Shown: positions 1 through 6,693 of the stretch, piece by piece | Position numbering within the stretch: position 1 is the first letter of the stretch | Layout of the letters: each line of letters opens with the position of its first letter | Origin: Ruminococcus sp. UBA3800 | GTDB taxonomy: Bacteria > Bacillota > Clostridia > Oscillospirales > Ruminococcaceae | NCBI GenBank assembly: GCA_002368715.1 | Contig: DFEO01000072.1 | Span: 1-10,166 of the forward strand | Direction of reading: 5' to 3' | DNA length: 10,166 nucleotides | Made by a program: the position numbers and the translations under genes | The notes under the pieces: model-generated | Seen by the model: only the letters and a program-made list of their open reading frames with translations | Databases searched by the model: none | Told to the model about the DNA's origin: nothing

Positions 1-110
1 GGGCGGCGCTGGACCCGCCCTGGACACCTTGGCAGGGTTTACGGCTTTCGTCGGATAACGCATGGATGAAAAGCCAGCACTCTGTAAACGTCCGAGCAGC
101 AAAGTGCTAG
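1..110. other. GC-rich structured block, no recognised gene
   Basis: No start codon with a ribosome binding site and no family I recognise. Several complementary arms are visible: GGGCGG (1-6) with CCGCCC (15-20); GTTTAC (37-42) with GTAAAC (84-89); directly nested inside, GGCTTT (43-48) with AAAGCC (70-75); and AGCACT (76-81) with AGTGCT (103-108). The last pair crosses the 37-42/84-89 helix, so it would be a pseudoknot or an alternative fold. On the minus strand two reading frames stay open to the window edge but lack starts. It could be the end of a dispersed repeat, a structured RNA, or the remnant of an element lying mostly outside the window. Confidence 0.3.
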
Positions 111-132
111 TCCCCCACCCGATGTAGCGACC

Positions 133-158
133 GAGCGTAGCGAGCAGAGCGTAACGAG
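133..158. repeat. Two tandem 12-mers, 14-base period
   Basis: GAGCGTAGCGAG (133-144) and GAGCGTAACGAG (147-158) differ at one base and are separated by CA. With only two units this is not a CRISPR or satellite array. It sits just upstream of the first copy of the inverted repeat at 163-182 and probably belongs to the same repeat island. Confidence 0.55.
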
Positions 159-162
159 GTGG

Positions 163-182
163 TGCAGGTGTACACACCTGCA
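163..182. repeat. Inverted repeat, copy 1
   Basis: Arms GCAGGTGT (164-171) and ACACCTGC (174-181) form an 8-bp perfect stem around a 2-base AC centre, extended by outer T/A to 163-182. The same sequence recurs at 298-316 in the same orientation, 135 bases away. The near-palindrome could be a protein-binding site, a short stem, or the boundary of an inserted repeat unit. Confidence 0.7.
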
Positions 183-220
183 AGGTTCACGCAGTGTCAC
201 AAAATGAAAAGCACGAGCAA

Positions 221-301
221 TGCACCCCCCTCCCCTCCGGGGAGGGCAGGGGCTATTGAATAGCCTGCACGCTCCCGGGCGGGGTGGGGGAATTGGGTGC
301 A
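221..301. repeat. Fold-back element with C-rich/G-rich arms
   Basis: The ends TGCACCC (221-227) and GGGTGCA (295-301) are exact inverted repeats. Inside lie a perfect hairpin CCCTCCCC/GGGGAGGG with loop TCC (228-246) and a second one, GGCTATT/AATAGCC around one G (251-265). A G-rich run at 278-290 could instead pair with the C-rich left arm. The segment has no coding potential and looks like a short dispersed fold-back or MITE-like repeat. No transposase is visible, so mobility is inference only. Its right end overlaps the second inverted-repeat copy. Confidence 0.45.
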
Positions 302-316
302 GGTGTACACACCTGC
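298..316. repeat. Inverted repeat, copy 2, abutting the mnmE stop
   Basis: Same sequence as 163-181: arms GCAGGTGT (299-306) and ACACCTGC (309-316). It begins at the base next to the mnmE stop codon, so in the mnmE transcript it would form an 8-bp stem directly after the stop. There is no following U-tract, so it is not a classical intrinsic terminator. It might still protect the 3' end or block read-through. Confidence 0.6.
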
Positions 317-1687
317 TTATTTTCCTACGCAGAAGCGTGAGAATACTTCGTTTACAACAGCCTCGGTGGCCTTTTCTCCGGTCAGCGTCAGAAGCTCGTC
401 CGCAGCAGCCCCGATAAGCACCGTGACCGCATCAAAGGTCTCTCCCATGGCCAAAGCTCCCTCGGCAGCCTCTATGTGCTCAAAGGCAAGCCTTACACAT
501 TCCTTCTGCCTTTCGTTCGCAAATATCGTAGAATCAGGGTCAAAGCTGCCCACAGGGAAAAGCAGACGCAGCTTTTCCAGCAGCAGTTCACGGCAGTCCT
601 CTTCCTTTGCCGAGACCTCGATCATATGCTCAAATCCCTCCAGCTCGCCCGAGTCGCCAAGCTTGTCCTCAAGGTCAGATTTGTTGAGTATCACCACGGT
701 CTTTTTGCCCTCGGCCTTTAAAAGCTCCACAAGCTTTATGTCCTCTGCATCAAGTCCGTTCGAGCGGTCAAACACCGCAAGTATGAGCATAGCTCTTGCT
801 ATCCGCTCCTTTGCTAGCTCGACACCTATGGCTTCCACCTTGTCGGATGCATCTCTTATGCCTGCGGTATCGCTCAGGCGCAGCGTATATTCTCCGAGCG
901 CTGCCGTTTCCTCGATAACGTCCCTTGTTGTCCCTGCTATATCGGTCACGATCGAACGGTCGTAGCCAAGAAGCAGGTTCATAAGTGTGGACTTGCCAAC
1001 ATTGGGCTTGCCGACTATCGCCGTATCTATTCCGCTTTTAAGTATCATTCCGCTGTCATAGTCATCGAGCAGCTGTTTGAGCTCCCTGTGAGCGCTCCCC
1101 AGCGCCTCGTCAAGGCTCTCGCTCGTCACGGCAGGCACATCATCGTCGGGATAGTCCACCCATGCCGCAAGAGAAGCCAGCTCTCCCACGAGCCGATCCC
1201 TTATCTTTGATATCCGCCCGAAAAGCCTGCCCTGTCTTGTGAGATTTGCGCTGGACAGAGCAAATTCGCCCTGTGCGCTGATAACGTCCATAACGGCTTC
1301 CGCCTGCGTCAGGGAAAGCTTACCGTTTAAAAAGGCAGTCTTTGTGAATTCGCCTCTGTCTGCAAGCCTTGCGCCGTTTTCAAGGCACAGCCTCAGCACT
1401 TTTTTTGTGACAAAAACACCGCCGTGACAGCTTATCTCGCAGACATCCTCGCCTGTGTAGGAATGTGGCGCTCTGAACACTGTCAGCACACCGTCATCCA
1501 CTGCCCTGCCGTTTTTGGGATCCCTTATCCTGCCGTAGGCGCAGGTGTAGCCTGCCATTTTGCTGACACTATCGCAGGAAAGCGGCTCGAACACCGCCGA
1601 AGCTATGTCAAGCGCCTTGCTGCCGCTTATCCTTATAACAGATATGCCTCCCTCTGCAAGGGGGGTCGATATAGCACAGATCGTCAT
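317..1687 (-). CDS. mnmE: tRNA uridine-5-carboxymethylaminomethyl modification GTPase MnmE
   Basis: MnmE works with MnmG to install the (carboxymethyl)aminomethyl group on C5 of wobble U34 of certain tRNAs, using GTP hydrolysis and a tetrahydrofolate one-carbon donor. The 456-residue length is normal for the family. The N-terminal folate-binding domain covers about 1-118 and starts with the typical IxAIxTP-like segment. A helical domain carries an inserted GTPase domain (about 215-375) with G1 GKPNVGKST (226-234), G2 AGTTRD (251-256), G3 DTAG (273-276), G4 NKSD (335-338) and G5 SAK (359-361). The end, FCVGK, is the conserved C-terminal C-x-G-K with the catalytic Cys (453). The ATG lies one base after the recQ stop, and its ribosome binding site AAAGGA is inside recQ, so translation is probably coupled. 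MnmG is not adjacent, unlike the common oriC-proximal cluster. Identification is very secure. Confidence 0.97.
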   Translation of the reverse strand: MTICAISTPLAEGGISVIRISGSKALDIASAVFEPLSCDSVSKMAGYTCAYGRIRDPKNGRAVDDGVLTVFRAPHSYTGEDVCEISCHGGVFVTKKVLRLCLENGARLADRGEFTKTAFLNGKLSLTQAEAVMDVISAQGEFALSSANLTRQGRLFGRISKIRDRLVGELASLAAWVDYPDDDVPAVTSESLDEALGSAHRELKQLLDDYDSGMILKSGIDTAIVGKPNVGKSTLMNLLLGYDRSIVTDIAGTTRDVIEETAALGEYTLRLSDTAGIRDASDKVEAIGVELAKERIARAMLILAVFDRSNGLDAEDIKLVELLKAEGKKTVVILNKSDLEDKLGDSGELEGFEHMIEVSAKEEDCRELLLEKLRLLFPVGSFDPDSTIFANERQKECVRLAFEHIEAAEGALAMGETFDAVTVLIGAAADELLTLTGEKATEAVVNEVFSRFCVGK

Positions 1688-1688
1688 A

Positions 1689-3890
1689 TCATTTTCCTTT
1701 CAGTATCTCGTCAAGGTTCATTATGATAAATTCCTGACCCTGCGGGTCTATCAAGATATTGTAATAATATGTGCCTTTCTCGGACACACAGTTCTCCTTT
1801 GTTATGCCTGCTTCATCGGAAAGGATGGTAATGTCGAGCCTGCCGTTATCCTTGCGGCACAGATAGTTTTCACTCAGCAGCCATTCGTTCACGGCATCCG
1901 AGAGCGTTTTTGTCTTTATATTCAGCCCGAGCTGCGAGAGGATATCGTCGCAGAAGCGGCGGACGGTCGTGCTTTCTCCGAGCGGGACGAGCCTTTCGCT
2001 GTTTTTTGACACAGCATCATAAAGTGAGGTAAAGTGCTCCGGCTGCAAATACTTATATTCGCTGTGATCTCCGGACGAAAGATGCTCCTTTATCACTGCG
2101 ATAAAGTGGTCGCCGTAGCGCTCGGTCTTTACTTTTCCAAAGCCCGACACTCCCGTCATTTCCATGCGGCTTTTCGGAAGCTTTGAACACATATCCCTTA
2201 GCGACTGGTCCGAACAGATGATGTAGGGCGGAACATTCATTGTCCTTGCAAGCTCCGACCTTACCCGTCTCAGGCGCTCGAAAAGCTCCTTGTCAACAAG
2301 CGTGCCTGTGGGAGCCTGCGATGCCTTCTTTTCCTCTCTTATCCGCATAGTCACCCTTTGCTCGCCCCTCAGCACAGGGGCGGAGCGTTCTGTAAGCGTC
2401 AGCGCCGAGTGCTCATCTTCGGATATAAAACCCTTGACCAGAAGGTGGCGGATAAGAGCCTTTACCCTTACCTGTGTCTGATCCTTCATTATGCCGTAGG
2501 TGGTAAGCGTTTTAAGCCCGAAGCGTTCTATCTTTTCGTTGTCGGCACCCGTGAGCACCTGAGCTGTCACTGTCATACCAAAGCGCAGCTTTCTCTGATA
2601 AAGGCGGTAGATGCAGGAAAGTATCTTCTGTGCCTCAACGGTCACATCCTGCTCGGTGAATTTCCCCTCACAGTTCGAGCATTTGCCGCAGCCCTCTGCG
2701 GCGGTGTGCTCGCCGAAATAATCAAGTATGTACTCTCTCAGACACCCCTCATGCAGGGCATAGTCACGCATAAGCTCCAGGCGCTTCATATCACGCTGCC
2801 TGAGCATTGCGGCTGTTTCGGGGTCAAGACCTGCGTTCTCGTTTGAGCTTTCGATAAGAAACCTGTTCGTTCTCACGTCGGCAGGCGAATACAGCAATAT
2901 GCACTCGGCCTCCGAGCCGTCACGGCCTGCTCTGCCCGCCTCCTGATAATAGCTCTCGATGTTTTTCGGCATATCATAGTGGACCACAAAGGATACGTTC
3001 GATTTGTCTATCCCCATACCGAAGGCGTTTGTTGCCGCAATGACAGACTTGCGGTCAAAGATGAAGTCGTCCTGATTTTTTATCCTTTCCTCGTCGCTGA
3101 GCCCTGCGTGATAGCGTGTGCAGGAAATGCCGTCAGCGCACAGCTTTTCACAGATGCGCTCGGTGTGCTTTCTTGTAGAGCAGTAGATAATACCGCTTTT
3201 GTCCTTGTTCCTGAGGATTATCTCCTTGAGCGCATCATATTTGCGCCTGGGCTGCATCACCCCGAAATAGAGGTTGCGCCTGTCAAAGCCCGTGGTCTTT
3301 ACCAAGGGAGAGCGAAGCGAGAGCATCCTTATGATATCGTTCTTCACGGCTGCAGTTGCGGTGGCGGTAAAGGCCGAAACGATAGGCCGATAGCCAAGGT
3401 GTGACAAAAACTCAGGTATCCGCATATAGGACGGTCTGAAATCCTGTCCCCACTGTGAAACGCAGTGTGCTTCATCGACCGTGACCATAGACACCCGCAC
3501 CTTTGCACAAAGCTCCAGAAAGCCCTGAGTGCAGAGCCTTTCGGGAGCGGCATATATTATCTTGTAGCGCCCTGCTGCGGCGTTTTGCAAAGCTTTGGAA
3601 TACTGCTCTGCTGTCAGCGAGGAATTAAGGTAGGCGCACGGCACCCCCGACTGGACAAGCGAATTGACCTGATCCTTCATAAGTGAGATCAGCGGAGAAA
3701 CAACTATCGTTATCCCCGTCATCATGAGTGCCGGCACCTGATAGCACAGCGACTTGCCTGCACCTGTCGGCATTATCCCCAGCACATCACTCCCCCGCAG
3801 CACAGCATCAATAAGCTCTGCCTGACCTTCACGAAACTCTGTGTGGCCGAAAAACTCTTTTAAAACCTCGTGTTTATCATTAAATGTCAA
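1689..3890 (-). CDS. recQ: ATP-dependent DNA helicase RecQ
   Basis: A superfamily 2 helicase that unwinds 3' to 5' in recombination repair and fork restart. Visible motifs: Walker A PTGAGKS (41-47), DEAH (139-142) followed by the RecQ aromatic-rich loop HCVSQWGQDFRP (142-153), motif III SAFTATAT (172-179), motif V ATNAFGMGIDK (286-296) and motif VI QEAGRAGRDG (316-325). The zinc-binding cysteines are 383, 401, 404 and 407; a winged-helix RQC region follows (about 412-515), then an HRDC domain (about 531-606). A further 125-residue C-terminal extension (about 608-733) is outside the core RecQ plan, and I cannot name its fold. The start is TTG: an in-frame TAA lies directly before it, and the next Met is residue 40, within the ATP-binding motif. 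It begins 30 bases after the polA stop, in the same operon. Confidence 0.95.
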   Translation of the reverse strand: MTFNDKHEVLKEFFGHTEFREGQAELIDAVLRGSDVLGIMPTGAGKSLCYQVPALMMTGITIVVSPLISLMKDQVNSLVQSGVPCAYLNSSLTAEQYSKALQNAAAGRYKIIYAAPERLCTQGFLELCAKVRVSMVTVDEAHCVSQWGQDFRPSYMRIPEFLSHLGYRPIVSAFTATATAAVKNDIIRMLSLRSPLVKTTGFDRRNLYFGVMQPRRKYDALKEIILRNKDKSGIIYCSTRKHTERICEKLCADGISCTRYHAGLSDEERIKNQDDFIFDRKSVIAATNAFGMGIDKSNVSFVVHYDMPKNIESYYQEAGRAGRDGSEAECILLYSPADVRTNRFLIESSNENAGLDPETAAMLRQRDMKRLELMRDYALHEGCLREYILDYFGEHTAAEGCGKCSNCEGKFTEQDVTVEAQKILSCIYRLYQRKLRFGMTVTAQVLTGADNEKIERFGLKTLTTYGIMKDQTQVRVKALIRHLLVKGFISEDEHSALTLTERSAPVLRGEQRVTMRIREEKKASQAPTGTLVDKELFERLRRVRSELARTMNVPPYIICSDQSLRDMCSKLPKSRMEMTGVSGFGKVKTERYGDHFIAVIKEHLSSGDHSEYKYLQPEHFTSLYDAVSKNSERLVPLGESTTVRRFCDDILSQLGLNIKTKTLSDAVNEWLLSENYLCRKDNGRLDITILSDEAGITKENCVSEKGTYYYNILIDPQGQEFIIMNLDEILKGK
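1695..1700 (-). promoter_or_regulatory. mnmE ribosome binding site inside recQ
   Basis: AAAGGA on the minus strand, 7 bases before the mnmE ATG. It is formed by the codons for Lys731 and Gly732 of recQ, followed by the last Lys codon and TGA. This placement supports translational coupling of recQ and mnmE and fixes the mnmE start. Confidence 0.8.
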
Positions 3891-3901
3891 TTAGTATCAA
3901 A

Positions 3902-3907
3902 CCTTCT
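3902..3907 (-). promoter_or_regulatory. recQ ribosome binding site (TTG start)
   Basis: AGAAGG on the minus strand, 11 bases before the TTG at 3890-3888, in the 30-base gap after polA. The spacing is on the long side. Together with a non-ATG start this suggests modest translation of recQ relative to polA. Confidence 0.55.
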
Positions 3908-3920
3908 GAATCAATTTATA

Positions 3921-6467
3921 TCAGCCTTTGGCAATAAACCAGCTCTTTCCGCTGTGGACATCCACGGTCATAGGAACAGCCAGCTTTACAGCATTTTCCA
4001 TTTCCTCTTTAAGGATCGCCTCAGCTCTTTCACGCTCGTTCTCCCTGACCTCAAGTATAAGCTCATCGTGTACCTGAAGAATGAGCCTGCCGTCAAGGCC
4101 CTCACGTTTAAGGCGGTCATAGACCTTTACCATAGCTATCTTGATGATGTCCGCCGCCGCCCCCTGGATAGGCGCATTCATAGCGGCTCTTTTGCCGAAG
4201 GCCTGCATCACCTTGTTCGAGGACTGAAGCTCCGGGATATATCTTCTCCTGCCGAAGATCGTGCTTACATATCCGTTTCTGATGCCCTCCTCTACGGTCT
4301 TATCCATAAACCGGGATACCTTCGGGAAGTTGTCGAGGTAGTTGCGGATATACTGCTTGGCTTCTCCCACAGAAACGCCAATGTCCTTGGACAGTGAGAA
4401 TGCGCCGATACCGTAGATTATGCCGAAGTTCACGGCCTTTGCGGCGCTTCGCATCTCCGGCTGGACAAAGTCCTCGGGGATGCCGAAAACGGAGGCAGCT
4501 GTGGAGGTGTGGATATCCCTGCCGCTTTTGAAAGCCTCCTGCATATTCTCATCACCGCAGACGCTTGCAAGGACCCTCAGCTCTATCTGGCTGTAATCAG
4601 CATCCACAAGCGTATAGCCGTCCTCGCTTATGAAAAACTTCCGCATATTGCGCCCTATCTGTTTTCTGACAGGTATGTTCTGCATATTAGGGTCTGCCGA
4701 GGATATGCGTCCTGTTCTTGTCTCGGTCTGCTTGAAGACAGAATGAACTCTGCCGTCCTCGCCAATGAGCTTGAGGAGCCCGTCAACATAGGTGGAGGAA
4801 AGCTTGGTCAGCGTGCGGTATTCCAGTATCAGAGGGATGATCGGGTGCTTGTTCTCCAGAGACTCCAGCACCTCGGCATTGGTCGAATAGCCCGATTTTG
4901 TTTTCTTCTTCGCAGGCAGCCCGAGGTCTTCAAAAAGCACCTCGCCCAGCTGCTTTGTGGAGGCTATATTGAACTGCTTGCCTGCGTACTCATATATCTG
5001 TGAGGTAAGCTCTGCCGTTTTTTGTTTAAGGTCGCTTCCGAAAGCCTTTATCCCGTCGGCGTCGGCTCTTACTCCCCAGTGCTCCATAGATGCCAGCACC
5101 TCGCAGAGGGGCAGCTCTATCTCACGGTAGAGCTTTGTCATCTCGTTTTGTTCAAGCTCCCTTGCCAGACATTCCGAAAGCCCGGGCAGGCTCATTATAT
5201 CGGCAAAGTCTCCCATATCCGAACGGTACATACAGCGGTAGGTCGAGCAAAGGCTCTCGGCCGTATATTCGCTGGTCTGCGACTTCAGCAGATAGCCTGC
5301 AAGGTCACAGGCAAAGCTTAGCCCTACAAGGCTTGTCCCCTTGTCAAACGCATATTTATAGGCGCTCTTTGCCTCAAAGCAGGTCTTTTCACCTTTGCCC
5401 GAAAGATACCTGAGTATAAGCTCTTCGTTGTCGGTGGTGTAAAGGCTGCTGCCGCAAAGGACCGAAAGCTTTGCATCCCTCAGTTCAAAAAACGAACTGC
5501 CCTCAAAAACAGGCGAATCAGCCGCAAGATCGCAGATCTCGGGCTTTGGCATATCTTCCGGCCTTAGCTTTGTTTCCTCGGTGGTCTCCCCCGAAAGGTC
5601 GGCGCTGCCGCCTGTGAGCCCCAGCTTTTCTCTTATCTTCATCATTTCCAGCTCGCACAAAAGCGCAGAGGCACCTGCCTCGTCCTTTTTCGCAGACGCA
5701 TAATATGCAAGGTCTGTGTTTATCGGCGCCTCAAGGCTTATCTCTGCAAGGAAACGGCTGTCATAGGCATCCTGCTTGCCGCCTTCAAGCTTTGCCCTCA
5801 TCGAGGGGGTAAGCTTCAGCTCGCCGATATGTTCATAAAGCCCGTCAACACTCGCACATTCCCGTATCAGCGAAAGTGCGGTCTTTTCGCCTATGCCCTT
5901 TACACCGCTTATGTTGTCCGAGGTGTCGCCCATCAGCGCCTTGACCTCGATCATCTGTCTGGGCTCGACACCGTATTCCTGCCTTATGCGCTCGGGGGTA
6001 TACACCTTTGTTTCCTTAGTGCCTGCAAGCCTTACGGTAACTCTGTCGGTCACCAGCTGGAAGCTGTCACGGTCTCCCGTGAGGATAACAGCTTCGTTCC
6101 CGCTGACATCAGCCGCATGGGAAAGCGTTCCGATAATGTCATCAGCCTCAAAGCCTTCACACTCGATTATCCTGATCCCCATAAGCGTAAGGAGCTTTTT
6201 GATAACAGGCATCTGCTGTGCCAGCTCGGCAGGCATACCCTTGCGGTTCGCTTTATAGGCGGAGTTTGCCTTGTGGCGGAAGGTAGGCGCTTTAAGGTCA
6301 AATGCCACCGCTGTGCAGTCGGGCTTTACCTCGCCCAGCTCCTTTAAGTATATATTCATAAAGCCTGTCACCGCATTTGTAAACTGACCCTTCGAGTTTG
6401 AGAGCAGCTTTATGCCGTAAAAGGCTCTGTTCATTATGCTGTTTCCGTCAATAACAAGTATTTTCAT
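3921..6467 (-). CDS. polA: DNA polymerase I
   Basis: Fills gaps and removes RNA primers in Okazaki-fragment maturation and excision repair. I take the ATG at 6467, giving 848 residues starting MKILVIDGN, because GGAGG sits 5 bases upstream; the frame stays open 9 codons further but with no ribosome binding site. The N-terminal 5'-nuclease domain (about 1-285) has IDGN, EADD near 107-110, GDRDSF near 131-136, GDTSDN near 180-185 and the helix-hairpin-helix GVKGIG. The polymerase domain has motif A DYSQIELR (624-631), motif B with Arg673, Lys677, Phe681 and Tyr685, and motif C HDE (800-802). The middle 3'-5' exonuclease-like region (about 310-445) lacks the DxE of motif Exo I and the other acidic residues, so proofreading is probably absent, as in many Firmicutes. 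First gene of the polA-recQ-mnmE operon. Confidence 0.97.
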   Translation of the reverse strand: MKILVIDGNSIMNRAFYGIKLLSNSKGQFTNAVTGFMNIYLKELGEVKPDCTAVAFDLKAPTFRHKANSAYKANRKGMPAELAQQMPVIKKLLTLMGIRIIECEGFEADDIIGTLSHAADVSGNEAVILTGDRDSFQLVTDRVTVRLAGTKETKVYTPERIRQEYGVEPRQMIEVKALMGDTSDNISGVKGIGEKTALSLIRECASVDGLYEHIGELKLTPSMRAKLEGGKQDAYDSRFLAEISLEAPINTDLAYYASAKKDEAGASALLCELEMMKIREKLGLTGGSADLSGETTEETKLRPEDMPKPEICDLAADSPVFEGSSFFELRDAKLSVLCGSSLYTTDNEELILRYLSGKGEKTCFEAKSAYKYAFDKGTSLVGLSFACDLAGYLLKSQTSEYTAESLCSTYRCMYRSDMGDFADIMSLPGLSECLARELEQNEMTKLYREIELPLCEVLASMEHWGVRADADGIKAFGSDLKQKTAELTSQIYEYAGKQFNIASTKQLGEVLFEDLGLPAKKKTKSGYSTNAEVLESLENKHPIIPLILEYRTLTKLSSTYVDGLLKLIGEDGRVHSVFKQTETRTGRISSADPNMQNIPVRKQIGRNMRKFFISEDGYTLVDADYSQIELRVLASVCGDENMQEAFKSGRDIHTSTAASVFGIPEDFVQPEMRSAAKAVNFGIIYGIGAFSLSKDIGVSVGEAKQYIRNYLDNFPKVSRFMDKTVEEGIRNGYVSTIFGRRRYIPELQSSNKVMQAFGKRAAMNAPIQGAAADIIKIAMVKVYDRLKREGLDGRLILQVHDELILEVRENERERAEAILKEEMENAVKLAVPMTVDVHSGKSWFIAKG

Positions 6468-6471
6468 AGTG

Positions 6472-6477
6472 ACCTCC
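6472..6477 (-). promoter_or_regulatory. polA ribosome binding site, decides the start
   Basis: GGAGGT on the minus strand, 4 bases before the ATG at 6467. It selects the MKILVIDGN start over the upstream in-frame ATG at 6494, which has no comparable site. Confidence 0.85.
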
Positions 6478-6488
6478 GAAAGCGTTTG

Positions 6489-6513
6489 CCGCACGCTGCG
6501 GTCTTGTGTGCGG
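6489..6513 (-). promoter_or_regulatory. Alternative hairpins in the polA 5' leader
   Basis: CCGCAC (6489-6494) can pair with GTGCGG (6508-6513). Alternatively CCGCA (6489-6493) can pair with TGCGG (6497-6501). Both use the same left arm and so exclude each other. They lie about 12 bases upstream of the polA ribosome binding site in the predicted leader RNA. A regulatory role is possible but unproven; there is no U-tract, so a terminator-type attenuator is unlikely. Confidence 0.3.
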
Positions 6514-6561
6514 GCTGATATCTAAAAAAATATGATCTCAATGGAACAAATGGCAAAGCTG

Positions 6562-6573
6562 TATGCCGGCATA
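6562..6573. promoter_or_regulatory. 12-bp palindrome at the predicted polA transcription start
   Basis: TATGCCGGCATA is a perfect palindrome in an otherwise AT-rich stretch. It overlaps the position expected for polA transcription initiation (about 6572), counted from the -10 box at 6584-6579. That is where a repressor operator would sit, but I recognise no specific regulator for it. Confidence 0.4.
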
Positions 6574-6578
6574 AAGAT

Positions 6579-6607
6579 ATTATATACTATTTTGGCAGAA
6601 AATTCAA
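6579..6607 (-). promoter_or_regulatory. polA operon promoter
   Basis: On the minus strand, -35 TTGAAT (6607-6602), a 17-base spacer and a consensus -10 TATAAT (6584-6579). It predicts a leader of about 105 bases before the polA ATG. It is the only good minus-strand promoter I see and would serve polA, recQ and mnmE. Confidence 0.7.
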
Positions 6608-6615
6608 TATAAATG

Positions 6616-6644
6616 TTGCAAATATTGAAAAAATATGCTATGAT
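6616..6644 (+). promoter_or_regulatory. Promoter of the membrane-protein operon
   Basis: -35 TTGCAA (6616-6621), a 17-base spacer and -10 TATGAT (6639-6644) preceded by TGC, an extended -10. Transcription would start near 6651, leaving a leader of about 43 bases. Its -35 box is only 8 bases from that of the divergent polA promoter. Confidence 0.7.
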
Positions 6645-6679
6645 GTATTTGTATTGCCAGATGTAACAGTATATTTATG

Positions 6680-6685
6680 AAAGGA
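6680..6685 (+). promoter_or_regulatory. Ribosome binding site for the TTG start at 6694
   Basis: AAAGGA lies 8 bases before TTG at 6694. An in-frame TGA at 6688-6690 rules out any start further upstream. The ATG at 6687 is in another frame that soon closes, so TTG is the first possible start and leaves the first membrane helix complete. Confidence 0.65.
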
Positions 6686-6693
6686 AATGACCT

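Noticed and set aside
1..120. rRNA, tRNA, tmRNA, RNase P or SRP RNA
   Set aside because: None of the conserved core sequences I know for these RNAs is present.
298..316. Intrinsic terminator for the polA-recQ-mnmE operon
   Set aside because: A good 8-bp stem is present right after the stop, but no U-tract follows on the minus strand, so I kept it only as an inverted repeat.
133..316. CRISPR array
   Set aside because: Only two copies of each repeat with irregular, internally structured intervals and no cas genes.
220..417. 65-codon plus-strand frame in the repeat island
   Set aside because: Consists of the translated C-rich/G-rich fold-back and runs into mnmE antisense; no ribosome binding site.
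297..965. 222-codon plus-strand open frame over mnmE
   Set aside because: Ser-rich translation antisense to the conserved MnmE C-terminal half; no family features.
3870..4397. 175-codon plus-strand open frame over the polA 3' end
   Set aside because: Antisense to the conserved Pol I motif B and C regions; low-information translation.
6468..6494. Upstream polA start at 6494
   Set aside because: It would add MRQTLSEVT before MKILVIDGN and has no ribosome binding site, while GGAGG sits correctly before 6467.
6541..6560. LexA (SOS) box upstream of polA
   Set aside because: GGAAC is present but there is no matching GTTC half-site at the right spacing.
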